Position numbers and translations under genes: made by a program. Of a stretch of 40,112 nucleotides of DNA, positions 17,219-26,032 are shown piece after piece (position 1 is the stretch's first letter; each line of letters opens with the position of its first letter). This DNA comes from Gammaproteobacteria bacterium (GTDB lineage: Bacteria > Pseudomonadota > Gammaproteobacteria > Steroidobacterales > Woeseiaceae). The stretch spans positions 1 through 40,112 of the forward strand of contig JAOTUU010000009.1 in the NCBI GenBank assembly GCA_029863705.1, given 5' to 3'. A model generated the notes under the pieces. It did not search any database and was not told the origin of the DNA. It saw only the letters and a program-made list of their open reading frames with translations.

Positions 17219-18183
17219 ATCGTCGGCTCATCGGAAAAATCAATGTCAGGGCCCAGTGGCACGATCCTGGTCTGCTTGAGCAGTTTATCGCTTGCGTAGT
17301 AATGCGCTTTGATCGACCAGACATCGATCGTTTCAGCGATGCCAGGCATTTGGTACAACTGACGTACGAACCGCCAGAGGTTTGGATAGTCGACGATGCG
17401 CCGCTTGTTGCAACGAAATGCGCCGTAGTAAACGTAGTCGAAACGTACGAGCGTCGTGAATAGTCGCCAGTCAGCTTCTGTCAGTTGTTCGCCAACGAGA
17501 TAGCTTCGAGATGCCAGGCGCTCTTCGAGTTGATCGAGAGCATCAAATAGTTTCCTGTAGGCATTGTCGTAAGCTTCCTGTGAGGTAGCGAATCCGGTTC
17601 GATAAACGCCATTGTTGACGGCGCCATAAACAAGTTCGTTGACCGAATCGATTTCCGCGCGCAAATTCTCAGGGTAGTAGTCGCCCTCAAGCGCACCGAT
17701 GTCGTCGAACGCCGAATTAAACATTCTGATGATCTCGCTCGACTCGTTGGAAACGAGCTTCTTCTGTGCCTTGTCCCAGAGCGTCGGCACCGTCACCTGT
17801 CCGGTGTATTTCGAGTCCGATCGCTGGTAGATCTCATACAGGTATGTCGCAGCAAATTCCGGGTCGGGGACAACACCGTGTCCTTCTTCAAACGTCCAGC
17901 CGTTCGCGCCTGAGATGGCGTTAACCACCGACATGCTGATCATGTCTTCAAGCCCCTTAAGGCGCCGAAAGATTACGGTTCTGTGTGCCCACGGACAGGA
18001 TTCGGCGATGTAAAGATGATAGCGACCGACCTCTGCCTTAAAGCCACCGTCGCCCGAGGGGCCGGGCTCGCCGGTCGCTGTTACCCAGTTACGAATCTTG
18101 GCATCGGGGCGGACGAAGCTACCATCTTTCGCTTCGGTGTCACGCCACTTGTCGTGCCATTCACCCTCGATTAGATAACCCAT
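17215..18183 (-). CDS. Glutathionyl-hydroquinone reductase (xi-class GST)
   Basis: This 322-residue protein has the family's marker CPWAHR with catalytic C63. Other family blocks are VTVPTLWD, NNGVYRTGFATSQEAYD and, near the C-terminus, IKAHYYAS. These enzymes remove glutathione from glutathionylated hydroquinones or similar alpha-carbonyl thioethers, using a second glutathione. It lies 12 bases downstream of a LigF-like GST and overlaps tctC. This gives a natural pair of one enzyme that forms a glutathione adduct and one that removes it. Family membership is secure; the physiological substrate is inferred from neighbours. Confidence 0.92.
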   Translation of the reverse strand: MGYLIEGEWHDKWRDTEAKDGSFVRPDAKIRNWVTATGEPGPSGDGGFKAEVGRYHLYIAESCPWAHRTVIFRRLKGLEDMISMSVVNAISGANGWTFEEGHGVVPDPEFAATYLYEIYQRSDSKYTGQVTVPTLWDKAQKKLVSNESSEIIRMFNSAFDDIGALEGDYYPENLRAEIDSVNELVYGAVNNGVYRTGFATSQEAYDNAYRKLFDALDQLEERLASRSYLVGEQLTEADWRLFTTLVRFDYVYYGAFRCNKRRIVDYPNLWRFVRQLYQMPGIAETIDVWSIKAHYYASDKLLKQTRIVPLGPDIDFSDEPTI

Positions 18184-18195
18184 GTGGGCCCACCC

Positions 18196-18990
18196 TTATT
18201 CCGCATTCCAGAGCTCACTGATTTTTTTGAATGATTCGATTCCATAGCTTTCGCGTTTTGATGTTGTCGTGTCGCCCCACTTGGTGACGCCGTCTTCATA
18301 CGATGGTCGGGCAATAAAGCGTCCATACCATTCGTTCAGGTCGTCCAGATTGCTCCATAAGGGTGCCATCTGAAAACTCTTCAGGCGTGTGACATACACG
18401 CCAAGCGAAATATCAGCGAGCGAAAACGTGTCGCCGGCCAGCCAGGGAGAATCGGCCAGGGTGGCGTTCATGTTTTCAAAAACATTCTTGAAGTAGCTAA
18501 CCGCACGCGGTAACAGCGGAGAGTCCAGGCCCTCCTTAATATTAATGCGGTCGTTCTCCTTGCGCACGGTCTCAGGCATTTCATTGAGGTATCTCTCCAA
18601 CTCCTCAGGGCCTGCCGCGGCTTTCGCGTGCCGCACGACGATGCACATTCCAACGACGCGGCTATGCACATGCAGGCCCTCATCGATCAGTTTTGTCCAG
18701 AGGCGCATCATCGCTTTGTCGTAGGCGCTGTCGGGCCGCAATGGAAGCTCCGGAAATGCGTCGTCCAGGTACTCGAGGATAACCTGCGATTCACGGATCG
18801 CCTTGCCGTCATGCACCAGCGTAGGGACGATGCCACGCGGATTGATTTTCAGATACTCCGGCGAAAAGTGCTCGCGTTTCGCGACCGATGTATCGAGGTG
18901 ATGACTTTTCCACTCGAGCTTCTTTTCAGCCAGCGCAATTCGTATTTTTTGCGCCGCGGTCGAATGGTCGTAATGATAGAGTTCCAGCAT
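18196..18990 (-). CDS. Glutathione S-transferase, LigF beta-etherase-like
   Basis: This protein has 264 residues from the ATG at 18988-18990. That start was chosen because the GST fold begins at once (MLELYHYDHS); a 26-residue upstream extension is possible but unlikely. S10 is the probable catalytic serine, VP (55-56) the cis-proline and ES (67-68) the glutathione contact. The block INPRGIVPTLVHDG, then ESQVILEYLDDAFPE and RLWTKLIDEG, closely parallels the LigF beta-etherase of Sphingobium. A matching long insertion occurs in the C-terminal domain (about 120-165). LigF cleaves beta-aryl ethers by glutathione attack. It heads an operon with the hydroquinone reductase and a TTT transporter, so ether cleavage followed by deglutathionylation is plausible but untested. 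Confidence 0.82.
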   Translation of the reverse strand: MLELYHYDHSTAAQKIRIALAEKKLEWKSHHLDTSVAKREHFSPEYLKINPRGIVPTLVHDGKAIRESQVILEYLDDAFPELPLRPDSAYDKAMMRLWTKLIDEGLHVHSRVVGMCIVVRHAKAAAGPEELERYLNEMPETVRKENDRINIKEGLDSPLLPRAVSYFKNVFENMNATLADSPWLAGDTFSLADISLGVYVTRLKSFQMAPLWSNLDDLNEWYGRFIARPSYEDGVTKWGDTTTSKRESYGIESFKKISELWNAE

Positions 18991-19157
18991 AGCGTTGGTT
19001 CCAGTCCTCATGCAGTGCCAATGCTTGCTGGTAGCACTAACACGAAATTGGGCTCCAGCAAACGTCAATTGAGGTCAGACGGCTGCGCAGAGGGCGAAAT
19101 CCGGATGACGGACGCGCTTGCAGAGCGCGAATCTCATATGCTATGTTATCAGAGTCC

Positions 19158-19171
19158 TGCAAACGTTTGCA
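19158..19171. promoter_or_regulatory. LacI-type operator, site 3a (perfect palindrome)
   Basis: TGCAAACGTTTGCA is a perfect palindrome in the 273-base divergent gap between the LigF-like GST (-) and the TonB receptor (+). A TATAGA (19175-19180) follows three bases later and may be a -10 box, but no convincing -35 was found. Confidence 0.8.
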
Positions 19172-19178
19172 CTGTATA

Positions 19179-19192
19179 GACAAACGATTGCA
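19179..19192. promoter_or_regulatory. Degenerate LacI-type operator, site 3b
   Basis: GACAAACGATTGCA matches the shared palindrome except for its first two bases. It starts 21 bases after site 3a, that is, two helical turns, so two repressors could sit on the same DNA face. Confidence 0.5.
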
Positions 19193-19263
19193 GCTGTTTG
19201 TACAACAGAAGCATCGGCAAGCTAAAGATGTCTGTACTCACTCAATATCGGGGGCAAGAACTA

Positions 19264-21885
19264 ATGAACAGTGACTTGAGATTATTTTCAAGAGCAACGC
19301 GGGCAGTTTTCACGGTGGGGGCGCTCATTGGCAGCGTTTTCCTGTTTTCGCCTACGTCGGCCGTAGCACAGGATGACGATGAGAGAAGTGCATCGGCTGA
19401 CGCTCTGTTAGACGAAATCACCGTATCGGCTCGACGGCGAGAGGAGCGACTGCTCGACCAGCCAATGTCGATCGCGGCTATTACTGGTGAGCAGATGCAG
19501 GTGCAAGGCATTTACAGCATCGACCAGGCCAGCAAGTTCGTACCGAACGTTACACTGACGAATGATGACCGTGCCAACAACACACGCGTCGTGATCCGCG
19601 GCATCGGTGGCGGTTTTCCGGATCCTGTATTCGTCTTTGGCTCCGGCATGTATATCGACGGCCACTATGTTCCGACTTCGCTGGGCGGCTATATGAGCAC
19701 AGTCGATATCGAGCGCATCGAGTTGTTGCGTGGTCCACAGGGAACTCTGTTCGGAAAGAACGTGACAGGTGGCCTCGTTAACATCGTTTCTACCAAGCCA
19801 CAGCCGGAATTCGATTCCAAACTCACGGTGCGTCTGGCCGGAGATGGTGAACAAGCCATCCGCGGCATGGTTAATGTGCCCTTCAGCGACACGGTTTTCG
19901 GCCGCTTCAGCGTGGCGGCGGAAGAATTTGACGGTTATTACTATAACCAGAACCTGAATATTGATTCGGGGTTTAAAGACTCGAAATCGGCGCGCGCCGC
20001 GATCAGGGTCCAGCCAAACAATAACTGGACAGTAGATGCGACCCTCGCTATCTCGAGGAAAGAAGACGACAACCTCGGTGGGCAGTGTCAGAACACGGCC
20101 CGCGATGCTCCGCAGTGGGGTGGCGGCACCGGTAACCTGGAACGTCGGCTTTACACCGGGGCCAGAGAGGACTTCTGGGCTATCTGCGATGCCGATGTTG
20201 CAGCAGGAGATTTCGTGCATTCCTCCGACAAAATCACCTACTCCGATGTTGATGAAGAAATCTTCACGTTCGGAGCCACCTGGGATTCCGACGGTGCCCT
20301 TGGGCAGTTGGACAATGCGACCGTTAGTCTAAAGGCATCCTACCGCGATATGCAGTACGTCTATTTTGCAGATCGCGATTACAGTTCATGGCCGATCGAC
20401 TCTATCGGCACCGGCTCGACAAAGGGGCAGAATAACGAGACCTACGGCTTCGAACTGTTGTTCGAAAGCCAGGCAAGTGATCGCCTGCATTTTACGGCGG
20501 GTGTGAACTATTTTGACGAGACCGCGTTTAACGGATCGAATACCTGTTACGACCAGTTTGTGGCTGCCGGTGGAGCCGATGACAGGGATATAAACGGCGA
20601 TGCGAATGATCCGCCGCTTGTCAATGTGACCTGTGTTGATACGGGCCTGCATTTCGAACTGGTGCCGGATAATCCCAATAGCGTCTTCATCGATTCTTCA
20701 CAGGATGCGGGCTTGTGGCCGAACGCACCGAGAATTAATGGTGGCGGCCCAGGGCCGTTCGGCGGTGAGGTCAGCGTCTGGAACAAGTCAACCGGCATAT
20801 TTGGGCACGTGACCTATGATATCAATGACCAGTGGACGCTGGACGCTGGTGCGCGCTGGACCGAGGATGACCGCGAGTTCCACAACTTCGAGTTTGCCAG
20901 CAGTGGATGCGACATTGGCCTCGATCCGCAAAACATGTGCGCGTATACATTGGATACGAGCCTCTTCCAGGTTAACGATACGGGGTTCTTTAACCAGGCG
21001 GCCGACACATTCTCGGAAATCACACCGATGTTGAGTCTGACGCGCAACATGGATCCTGGCGACACACTGCATAGCGGCATGTTCTACTTCCTTTATTCGG
21101 AAGGTTTCCTCACTGGAGGTTTCAACACTGAGGTCAACGCCAATATCCCGGCTGGTGGACCGGATCTGGCCTACGGCCCGGAACAGGTGAGGAATTACGA
21201 GATCGGTTTCAAAGGTCAGTTCATGGATGGCAATGTGCAAATTATGGCTGATGTGTTCTTCATGGATTACACAGACCAGCAGAAATCTTTCGAACTCGCC
21301 AATCCCAACGGCATATACGGTAGTGAGGATCCGGTTGAACTCGTCAGTAATATCGCCAAGTCGAGTATCAGTGGTCTTGAGCTGGAGTTGCGTGGTGCCT
21401 TCTGGGACGGCGGCTTCGTCTCGCTCGATGTGGGTTATATCAAGAACACTTATGACGACTACAGCTATGAGGATCCGGAAAATCCGGGGGTATTCATTGA
21501 CAGGACGCAGTTCCTGATCAATGACTTTACGCCGGACATGACAATCAACCTGGCCGTTGAGCATGAGTTCCAGCTTGCCGGCGGTGCGACCCTGACGCCG
21601 CGGCTCAATATGAACTGGCAGGATGAGTATGAATGGGCGGCGGAAACAGGCGACTGGCCCAAGAATGCGCCGCCTTCGGGTTGTCACCAGGATGCTTTTG
21701 CAGTATTTGATGCGCGCGTGACTTACAAGCCGGCAGATGGAGACTGGCACCTCGCGGCCTTCGGCGGAAATATCACAGATGAGCGATACATCGAGTTCTG
21801 TGAAGCGGACCGCAATGTGTGGCTCTGGAGACTCGGCCGACCGGCTTGGTACGGTCTCGAGTTCTCGGCGCACTTTGGCAGATAA
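19264..21885 (+). CDS. TonB-dependent outer-membrane receptor
   Basis: This protein has 873 residues from the ATG at 19264, which has GGGGG a few bases upstream. The longest frame would start at a TTG at 19198, only six bases after operator 3b, so the later start is preferred. A signal peptide ends near SAVAQ. DEITVSARRRE at the start of the mature protein is a TonB-box-like region. The plug domain (LRGPQGTLFGKNVTGGLVNIVSTKP covers its end) and the 22-strand barrel ending in a C-terminal aromatic-rich strand follow. It imports a large or scarce compound across the outer membrane using TonB energy. There is no sign of a siderophore-specific context. Its promoter region carries two LacI-type sites, so it is probably induced by the substrate. 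Confidence 0.93.
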   Translation: MNSDLRLFSRATRAVFTVGALIGSVFLFSPTSAVAQDDDERSASADALLDEITVSARRREERLLDQPMSIAAITGEQMQVQGIYSIDQASKFVPNVTLTNDDRANNTRVVIRGIGGGFPDPVFVFGSGMYIDGHYVPTSLGGYMSTVDIERIELLRGPQGTLFGKNVTGGLVNIVSTKPQPEFDSKLTVRLAGDGEQAIRGMVNVPFSDTVFGRFSVAAEEFDGYYYNQNLNIDSGFKDSKSARAAIRVQPNNNWTVDATLAISRKEDDNLGGQCQNTARDAPQWGGGTGNLERRLYTGAREDFWAICDADVAAGDFVHSSDKITYSDVDEEIFTFGATWDSDGALGQLDNATVSLKASYRDMQYVYFADRDYSSWPIDSIGTGSTKGQNNETYGFELLFESQASDRLHFTAGVNYFDETAFNGSNTCYDQFVAAGGADDRDINGDANDPPLVNVTCVDTGLHFELVPDNPNSVFIDSSQDAGLWPNAPRINGGGPGPFGGEVSVWNKSTGIFGHVTYDINDQWTLDAGARWTEDDREFHNFEFASSGCDIGLDPQNMCAYTLDTSLFQVNDTGFFNQAADTFSEITPMLSLTRNMDPGDTLHSGMFYFLYSEGFLTGGFNTEVNANIPAGGPDLAYGPEQVRNYEIGFKGQFMDGNVQIMADVFFMDYTDQQKSFELANPNGIYGSEDPVELVSNIAKSSISGLELELRGAFWDGGFVSLDVGYIKNTYDDYSYEDPENPGVFIDRTQFLINDFTPDMTINLAVEHEFQLAGGATLTPRLNMNWQDEYEWAAETGDWPKNAPPSGCHQDAFAVFDARVTYKPADGDWHLAAFGGNITDERYIEFCEADRNVWLWRLGRPAWYGLEFSAHFGR

Positions 21886-21919
21886 GCCCAGTAGCAAAGC
21901 AGTTAGTGCAGATCAGGAG

Positions 21920-21951
21920 CGCGGCACCTTGCAAAAGGTGCCGCGTTTTTT
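21920..21951 (+). terminator. Rho-independent terminator of the TonB receptor gene
   Basis: An 11-base-pair stem, CGCGGCACCTT paired with AAGGTGCCGCG, with loop GCAA, is followed by six T residues. It lies 35 bases after the receptor stop and just before the convergent end of the GntR gene. Confidence 0.95.
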
Positions 21952-21959
21952 ATTGCGGT

Positions 21960-22667
21960 CTAGTCGGTTTCCTGTTCCGCCGCGATCAAGCGCATAACTT
22001 CCTCGGCGGCTTTGCTAACTTCTTCTCGCGTAATTCGCTCGGCCATGTCCCCGTCCCCGCCCTCGATGGCCGATACCAGGCGAGTCAGGTTGCTGACACT
22101 TTCAGTCAGGCGTTTGTGGGCCCGATTCGGGTGGGTGAGACCGACAGCACGCCACCGCCAGATGCGCGCCTGGATCATCGCCAGTAGTGATGCCAGCGTT
22201 TCGCTGGAACCGCCACGGTAAAGGACGTCGTAAAATCGGGTCTTCGCCGCAAGCGCCAGTTCGCCATCAGTTCCCTGGTACGCGAGCCGAACCGCTTCAA
22301 GCGCCTCCTGCAGCATGTGCACATCCGCCGCGTCAGCGTTCTCAGCAAAAAAGCGCGCTGCCAGTCCCTCCAGAACAGCACGAATTCGGTAAAGATCTTC
22401 GGCCTCCGTGGCACTCAGTTTGCGCACGACCGGCCCCTTGTTGGGGATGATCTCGATGAGTCCCTCAGCCTCCAGTTGCCGCAAGGACTCGCGAATCACG
22501 GTGCGCGACACGCCCGTCATCTCAATGAGTTCGCGTTCGATCAGCCGTTGCCCAGGCGCAAGGCGGCCCGAGACGATGGAGCTGCGCAACGCTTCAAGCA
22601 CCTGTTGCCGCAGCGGCGCTGCATGCTTTTCAATCCTGACGACCTGGGGGCTTTGCGTAGGGCTCAT
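21960..22667 (-). CDS. GntR-family transcriptional regulator, FCD subfamily
   Basis: This 235-residue DNA-binding protein has an N-terminal winged helix-turn-helix (about 18-85; LIERELIEMTGVSRTVIRES covers the recognition helix). The all-helical FCD ligand domain follows (about 90-220), beginning DLYRIRAVLEGLAA. FCD regulators usually bind small carboxylic or sugar acids and repress adjacent catabolic genes. It is divergent from the Gfo/Idh-led operon, and a 13-base palindrome lies between them, so autoregulation and control of that operon are likely. It converges with the TonB receptor behind a terminator. Confidence 0.92.
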   Translation of the reverse strand: MSPTQSPQVVRIEKHAAPLRQQVLEALRSSIVSGRLAPGQRLIERELIEMTGVSRTVIRESLRQLEAEGLIEIIPNKGPVVRKLSATEAEDLYRIRAVLEGLAARFFAENADAADVHMLQEALEAVRLAYQGTDGELALAAKTRFYDVLYRGGSSETLASLLAMIQARIWRWRAVGLTHPNRAHKRLTESVSNLTRLVSAIEGGDGDMAERITREEVSKAAEEVMRLIAAEQETD

Positions 22668-22677
22668 TTCTGGATTG

Positions 22678-22690
22678 TATTACGGTAATA
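22678..22690. promoter_or_regulatory. Candidate GntR operator
   Basis: TATTACGGTAATA has perfect 6-base arms around a single G. It lies 11 bases before the GntR start codon and about 50 before the Gfo/Idh start. The position and the odd-length AT-rich palindrome suit an FCD-type regulator. Confidence 0.5.
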
Positions 22691-22742
22691 TCGTATGATC
22701 AAACTCCCGGAAACGATGGTTAATCAACAGGAGATCGGCACC

Positions 22743-23819
22743 GTGAGTTCAGGTCCAGTAAAAGTAGGCATCATCGGCCTTGGCCGTTGGGCGCGGGTGT
22801 TAACGCGCGCCGCCAAAAAATCCGAAAAATTCGAAATTGTGGCCGGTTTCAGCCGCTCAGAAGAAAAGCGTTTGGCATTTGAGCAGGACACTGGCATTCC
22901 CAGCGCCGCCACCATGGAAGACTTGCTGGCCAACCCCGAGATCAAGGGCGTGATTCTGACGGTCCCTAACGAGCAGCACCTGCCCGTTGCTGAGCAAGTT
23001 GCCAAGGCCGGAAAACATATCTATACGGAAAAGCCGATCGCGAATACGCTAGAGAACGGCCTGCAAATAGAGGCGCTGCAGAGCCAGTATGGTATCCAGG
23101 TAATGGTTGGCCACAGTGCCCGGCTGCTGAAGGGAACGCGCATGATCAAAGACGCGATCAACAGTGGTGAACTGGGCCGGGTGTCACTTATTGAGGCGAA
23201 CTTCTCGAATGAGAGAGCGCTTGAGCTGACCCCCGAGACATGGCGCTGGTACAAGGACAAAGCACCGGGCGGACCGCTCTCGCAGCTTGCGACACATCAG
23301 TTTGATGCGTTGCATTTTCTGGGTGGCGAGATTGAGGAAGTCGCATCGATGGCGGCCAAGTTGTCGCCTGTCGGCGCGGAAGTGGACGATCAATCGCTCA
23401 CGCTGATGAGGTTCACAAGCGGCGCTGTCGCTTATATCGGATCGTGCTGGACGTCACCTGGTATCTATTCCATTCGAGTCTTCGGACAAAAGGGACTGAT
23501 GCACTATGAATTGGACTTCAGCACCTGGGATACGCCCGACCAACTTCACGAAACATCCGAGCTGTATATCCAGCGTGGCAAAGACGGCTTCAGCAAGCGC
23601 GAAGTACTGACAATTCCGCCAGGCGATATGTTTCAGGACGAACTCGAGATGTTTGCCGAGGTATGCTCCACAGGGGATTCGTGCGAACTCAGTGCAAGCA
23701 GCGGTAACGTTGCAATAGCGGTTGTATATGCAGCGCTTCGTTCAATTGACAACAATGGTGCATGCGTGAAAATGAAAGACATATTTGATGCAGCCCATGC
23801 CAACATTGCAGCATCTTAA
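22743..23819 (+). CDS. Gfo/Idh/MocA-family NAD(P)-dependent oxidoreductase
   Basis: This protein has 358 residues from the GTG at 22743, which has AGGAG nine bases upstream. An in-frame ATG at 22695 would add 16 residues and has no ribosome site. The Rossmann motif is GLGRWA (about 11-16). The catalytic EKP motif follows in YTEKPIA, and an H-x-x-x-D-x-x-H-like helix appears as THQFDALHF. These enzymes oxidise or reduce hydroxyl groups of sugars, inositols and related alcohols in the cytoplasm. It leads an operon with a creatininase-like amidohydrolase, a cupin and a D-2-hydroxyacid dehydrogenase, probably under the divergent GntR regulator. Substrate unknown. Confidence 0.9.
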   Translation: MSSGPVKVGIIGLGRWARVLTRAAKKSEKFEIVAGFSRSEEKRLAFEQDTGIPSAATMEDLLANPEIKGVILTVPNEQHLPVAEQVAKAGKHIYTEKPIANTLENGLQIEALQSQYGIQVMVGHSARLLKGTRMIKDAINSGELGRVSLIEANFSNERALELTPETWRWYKDKAPGGPLSQLATHQFDALHFLGGEIEEVASMAAKLSPVGAEVDDQSLTLMRFTSGAVAYIGSCWTSPGIYSIRVFGQKGLMHYELDFSTWDTPDQLHETSELYIQRGKDGFSKREVLTIPPGDMFQDELEMFAEVCSTGDSCELSASSGNVAIAVVYAALRSIDNNGACVKMKDIFDAAHANIAAS

Positions 23820-23831
23820 GGTAGCGTCCAA

Positions 23832-24641
23832 ATGACAACACTATCCAGTCGTTATTTCATCGATCTCACCCAGCCAGAGATCGCGGCGCAATTGCAAGAC
23901 AACCCACTCGTGATCCTGCCAGCCGGGAGTGTCGAGCAGCATGGACCACATCTGCCAACGGGAACCGATATCTATGCGGCAAATGTAATCAGTCACGCCG
24001 TAGCGGAGCGCATGAACGGGCTGGTATTACCCGGCGGGCCCCTTGGTGTCACACCGATGCACATGCCTTTTGAAGGGACCATTACATTAACGCCGGAAAC
24101 TTATATGCGCGTTGTAAAGGAAACCTGTGTATCAACAGCCCGTCATGGCGCGAAGTATTTGCTGATCCTGAATTGGCATGAGGGAAATAGCGCTTCGCTA
24201 TCCATTGCAGCCGAAGAACTGCATCGTGAACACGGCATGACGGTTCTGACTGTACACGCATGTTACGTGGCGGCAGACCTTTGGGGGCATGATTGCGGCG
24301 GCCTGACCCATGGCGGCGAGATAGAGGCACTGGCCGTATTAGCACACCAACCGGACCTGGTGCATCTCGATCGTATCGACTATTCATCGGACCAGAAGCA
24401 CGGCCTGGTGATGGATAAATTGCGTCGGACTCGCAGCTATCAGCCAGTGCTAACAGACATCCGGTCAATCGCACCGACCGGGTGGTATGGAAGCCCGGAA
24501 CACGCGACTGCCGAAAAAGGCCTGCGGATGCTGGACGATATTGCGGACGCGATTACTGCTGAGGCGACCACAACTTTCGAGAGCCTCGATGAGCTCTTGC
24601 CGGGTGTCACCGAGATCAAACACCTGCGGGGCGTTGGCTAA
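23832..24641 (+). CDS. Creatininase-family amidohydrolase
   Basis: This 269-residue protein has the metal-binding signatures of the creatininase/MftE fold: GSVEQHGPHLPTGTD (32-46, with E35, H37 and D46), NWHEGN (114-119) and THGGEIE (159-165, with E163). The family hydrolyses cyclic or linear amides in the cytoplasm with Zn or Mn. Many members are not creatininases, and nothing nearby points to creatinine. It starts 12 bases after the Gfo/Idh gene with AAGGTAG upstream. In this operon it may hydrolyse an amide or lactone-like intermediate. Confidence 0.88.
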   Translation: MTTLSSRYFIDLTQPEIAAQLQDNPLVILPAGSVEQHGPHLPTGTDIYAANVISHAVAERMNGLVLPGGPLGVTPMHMPFEGTITLTPETYMRVVKETCVSTARHGAKYLLILNWHEGNSASLSIAAEELHREHGMTVLTVHACYVAADLWGHDCGGLTHGGEIEALAVLAHQPDLVHLDRIDYSSDQKHGLVMDKLRRTRSYQPVLTDIRSIAPTGWYGSPEHATAEKGLRMLDDIADAITAEATTTFESLDELLPGVTEIKHLRGVG

Positions 24642-24657
24642 CAGGCGTGATCTGAAC

Positions 24658-25017
24658 ATGGTGAAAATAATTCATCCAGGTGATGCCCGGGACCTCAATC
24701 TACCCGGGCGAAAGTCGCTCGAAATTATTTCGCAGGAGGTCGGCTCGGCCGAGGTGACGCTGAGGCTTGTCGAAATACCTGTCGCGGAGCCCGGCGAGAC
24801 GCCGCGCAAGCCACATCGTCATACAGACTTTGAAGAATGCATGTACGTCTTGTCGGGCCAGGGCATGACGCGCACATCAAACGGTGAATCCGAAGTTTCC
24901 GCTGGAGACACCATCCTGGTTTGTGCAGGTGAACTGCACGTTACCCGCAATACCGGTAGTGAACCTTTGCGGATGTTGTGCTTTTTTCCCACCGCTAACT
25001 GCAGCGAGCAAAAATAG
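24658..25017 (+). CDS. Small single-domain cupin
   Basis: This is a 119-residue protein from the ATG at 24658; the frame is open further upstream, but that part overlaps the creatininase gene. The first cupin motif is PHRHTDFEECMYVLSGQG, giving metal ligands H53, H55 and E59 or E60. The second includes H94 in GELHVTRN. Such cupins may be isomerases, dioxygenases or simple metal-dependent binding proteins. Its stop shares one base with the GTG of the next gene, which indicates tight coupling with the hydroxyacid dehydrogenase. No specific reaction can be assigned. Confidence 0.85.
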   Translation: MVKIIHPGDARDLNLPGRKSLEIISQEVGSAEVTLRLVEIPVAEPGETPRKPHRHTDFEECMYVLSGQGMTRTSNGESEVSAGDTILVCAGELHVTRNTGSEPLRMLCFFPTANCSEQK

Positions 25018-25997
25018 TGAGCACTGATGTTGTCTGCCTGCGTCCTAAGGACGATTTTCTCAACATAGGCGTTACGCCACCCGAGTCTTTGTCGATTCGC
25101 TACATGGCACCTACGGACGCGGATTTGGTACAGCATCTTGCAACGGCACGTGCGCTCGTGATTCCTGCAGTTGGTCCGAAACTCGATGCGAAACTGTTTG
25201 CCGGCAGCCGCATCGAGCTGATCCAGGTAACCGGGGCGGGCATCGACCGGCTTGATGCGGATGCGATGAAAGCAAAGGGAATCGCAATTGCGAACGTCCC
25301 CGGCGGATCAAGCACGGCGATTGCTGAATATGCGGTGTCGAGCGCATTGGCGCTGTTGCGGCGAACATTTTGGGCGGACGGTGAGTTACGCAAAGGTCTC
25401 TACGTCGATGCGCGCCGCCGCATGGTGTCAGAAAACCTGGCCGGACTCGAAGGTCTGACAGTAGGCGTCGTCGGTCTTGGTGTTATCGGTATGACCGTGG
25501 CACAAACATTCCACAGCCTGGGCAGCCGCATTGTCTATCATGATCCGGCACCTCGGGACGCGGACGCAGTCAGCCGGATTGACGCGGTAGCACTGCCACT
25601 GAACGAGCTGCTTGCGGCCGCCGATATCGTTACGCTGCATGTGCCGTTACTGCCATCGACCGCATCGATGCTCGGTGAGCGCGAGTTGGGCCAGATGAAG
25701 GCCGGCGCGATACTCATCAATGCCGCCCGTGGCGGTATTGTCGACGAGGCTGCCCTGGTTCAATACCTGGCCAATGGCCATCTGGGTGGGGCGGCGGTGG
25801 ATGTCTATTCGAGCGAACCGCCGGCAGAGGATAACCCGCTGATTACGGCAGGCGATGAGGTAGGCCGCCGTTTACTACTAACGCCGCACATCGCCGGCGT
25901 CACCCGGCAGGCCTGGGCGAATTTGTTCAGCTCGGCATGGGACAATGTAGAACGGCTTTTGCTTCACGATGAGCCGCCTGTTAATCGGGTGATTTAG
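25017..25997 (+). CDS. D-isomer-specific 2-hydroxyacid dehydrogenase
   Basis: This 326-residue cytoplasmic NAD(P) enzyme starts with a GTG that overlaps the cupin stop by one base. The cofactor motif is GLGVIG (153-158). The catalytic triad of the family is present: R238 (NAARGGIVDE), E267 (SSEPPAEDNP) and H291 (TPHIAG). It interconverts a 2-hydroxy acid and a 2-oxo acid. With the Gfo/Idh enzyme and TTT carriers next to it, the pathway probably handles a hydroxy or sugar acid. Confidence 0.92.
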   Translation: MSTDVVCLRPKDDFLNIGVTPPESLSIRYMAPTDADLVQHLATARALVIPAVGPKLDAKLFAGSRIELIQVTGAGIDRLDADAMKAKGIAIANVPGGSSTAIAEYAVSSALALLRRTFWADGELRKGLYVDARRRMVSENLAGLEGLTVGVVGLGVIGMTVAQTFHSLGSRIVYHDPAPRDADAVSRIDAVALPLNELLAAADIVTLHVPLLPSTASMLGERELGQMKAGAILINAARGGIVDEAALVQYLANGHLGGAAVDVYSSEPPAEDNPLITAGDEVGRRLLLTPHIAGVTRQAWANLFSSAWDNVERLLLHDEPPVNRVI

Positions 25998-26032
25998 CAC
26001 GCACACCCTTGTTGAAGATGGAACCGAAACTG

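Noticed and set aside
19198-19263. N-terminal extension of the TonB receptor from a TTG start
   Set aside because: It begins next to operator 3b and places the signal peptide 22 residues in; the ATG at 19264 has a ribosome site.
20788-21897. Open frame of 369 codons on the minus strand
   Set aside because: It is antisense to the TonB receptor barrel and shows no domain or signal; a shadow of codon bias.
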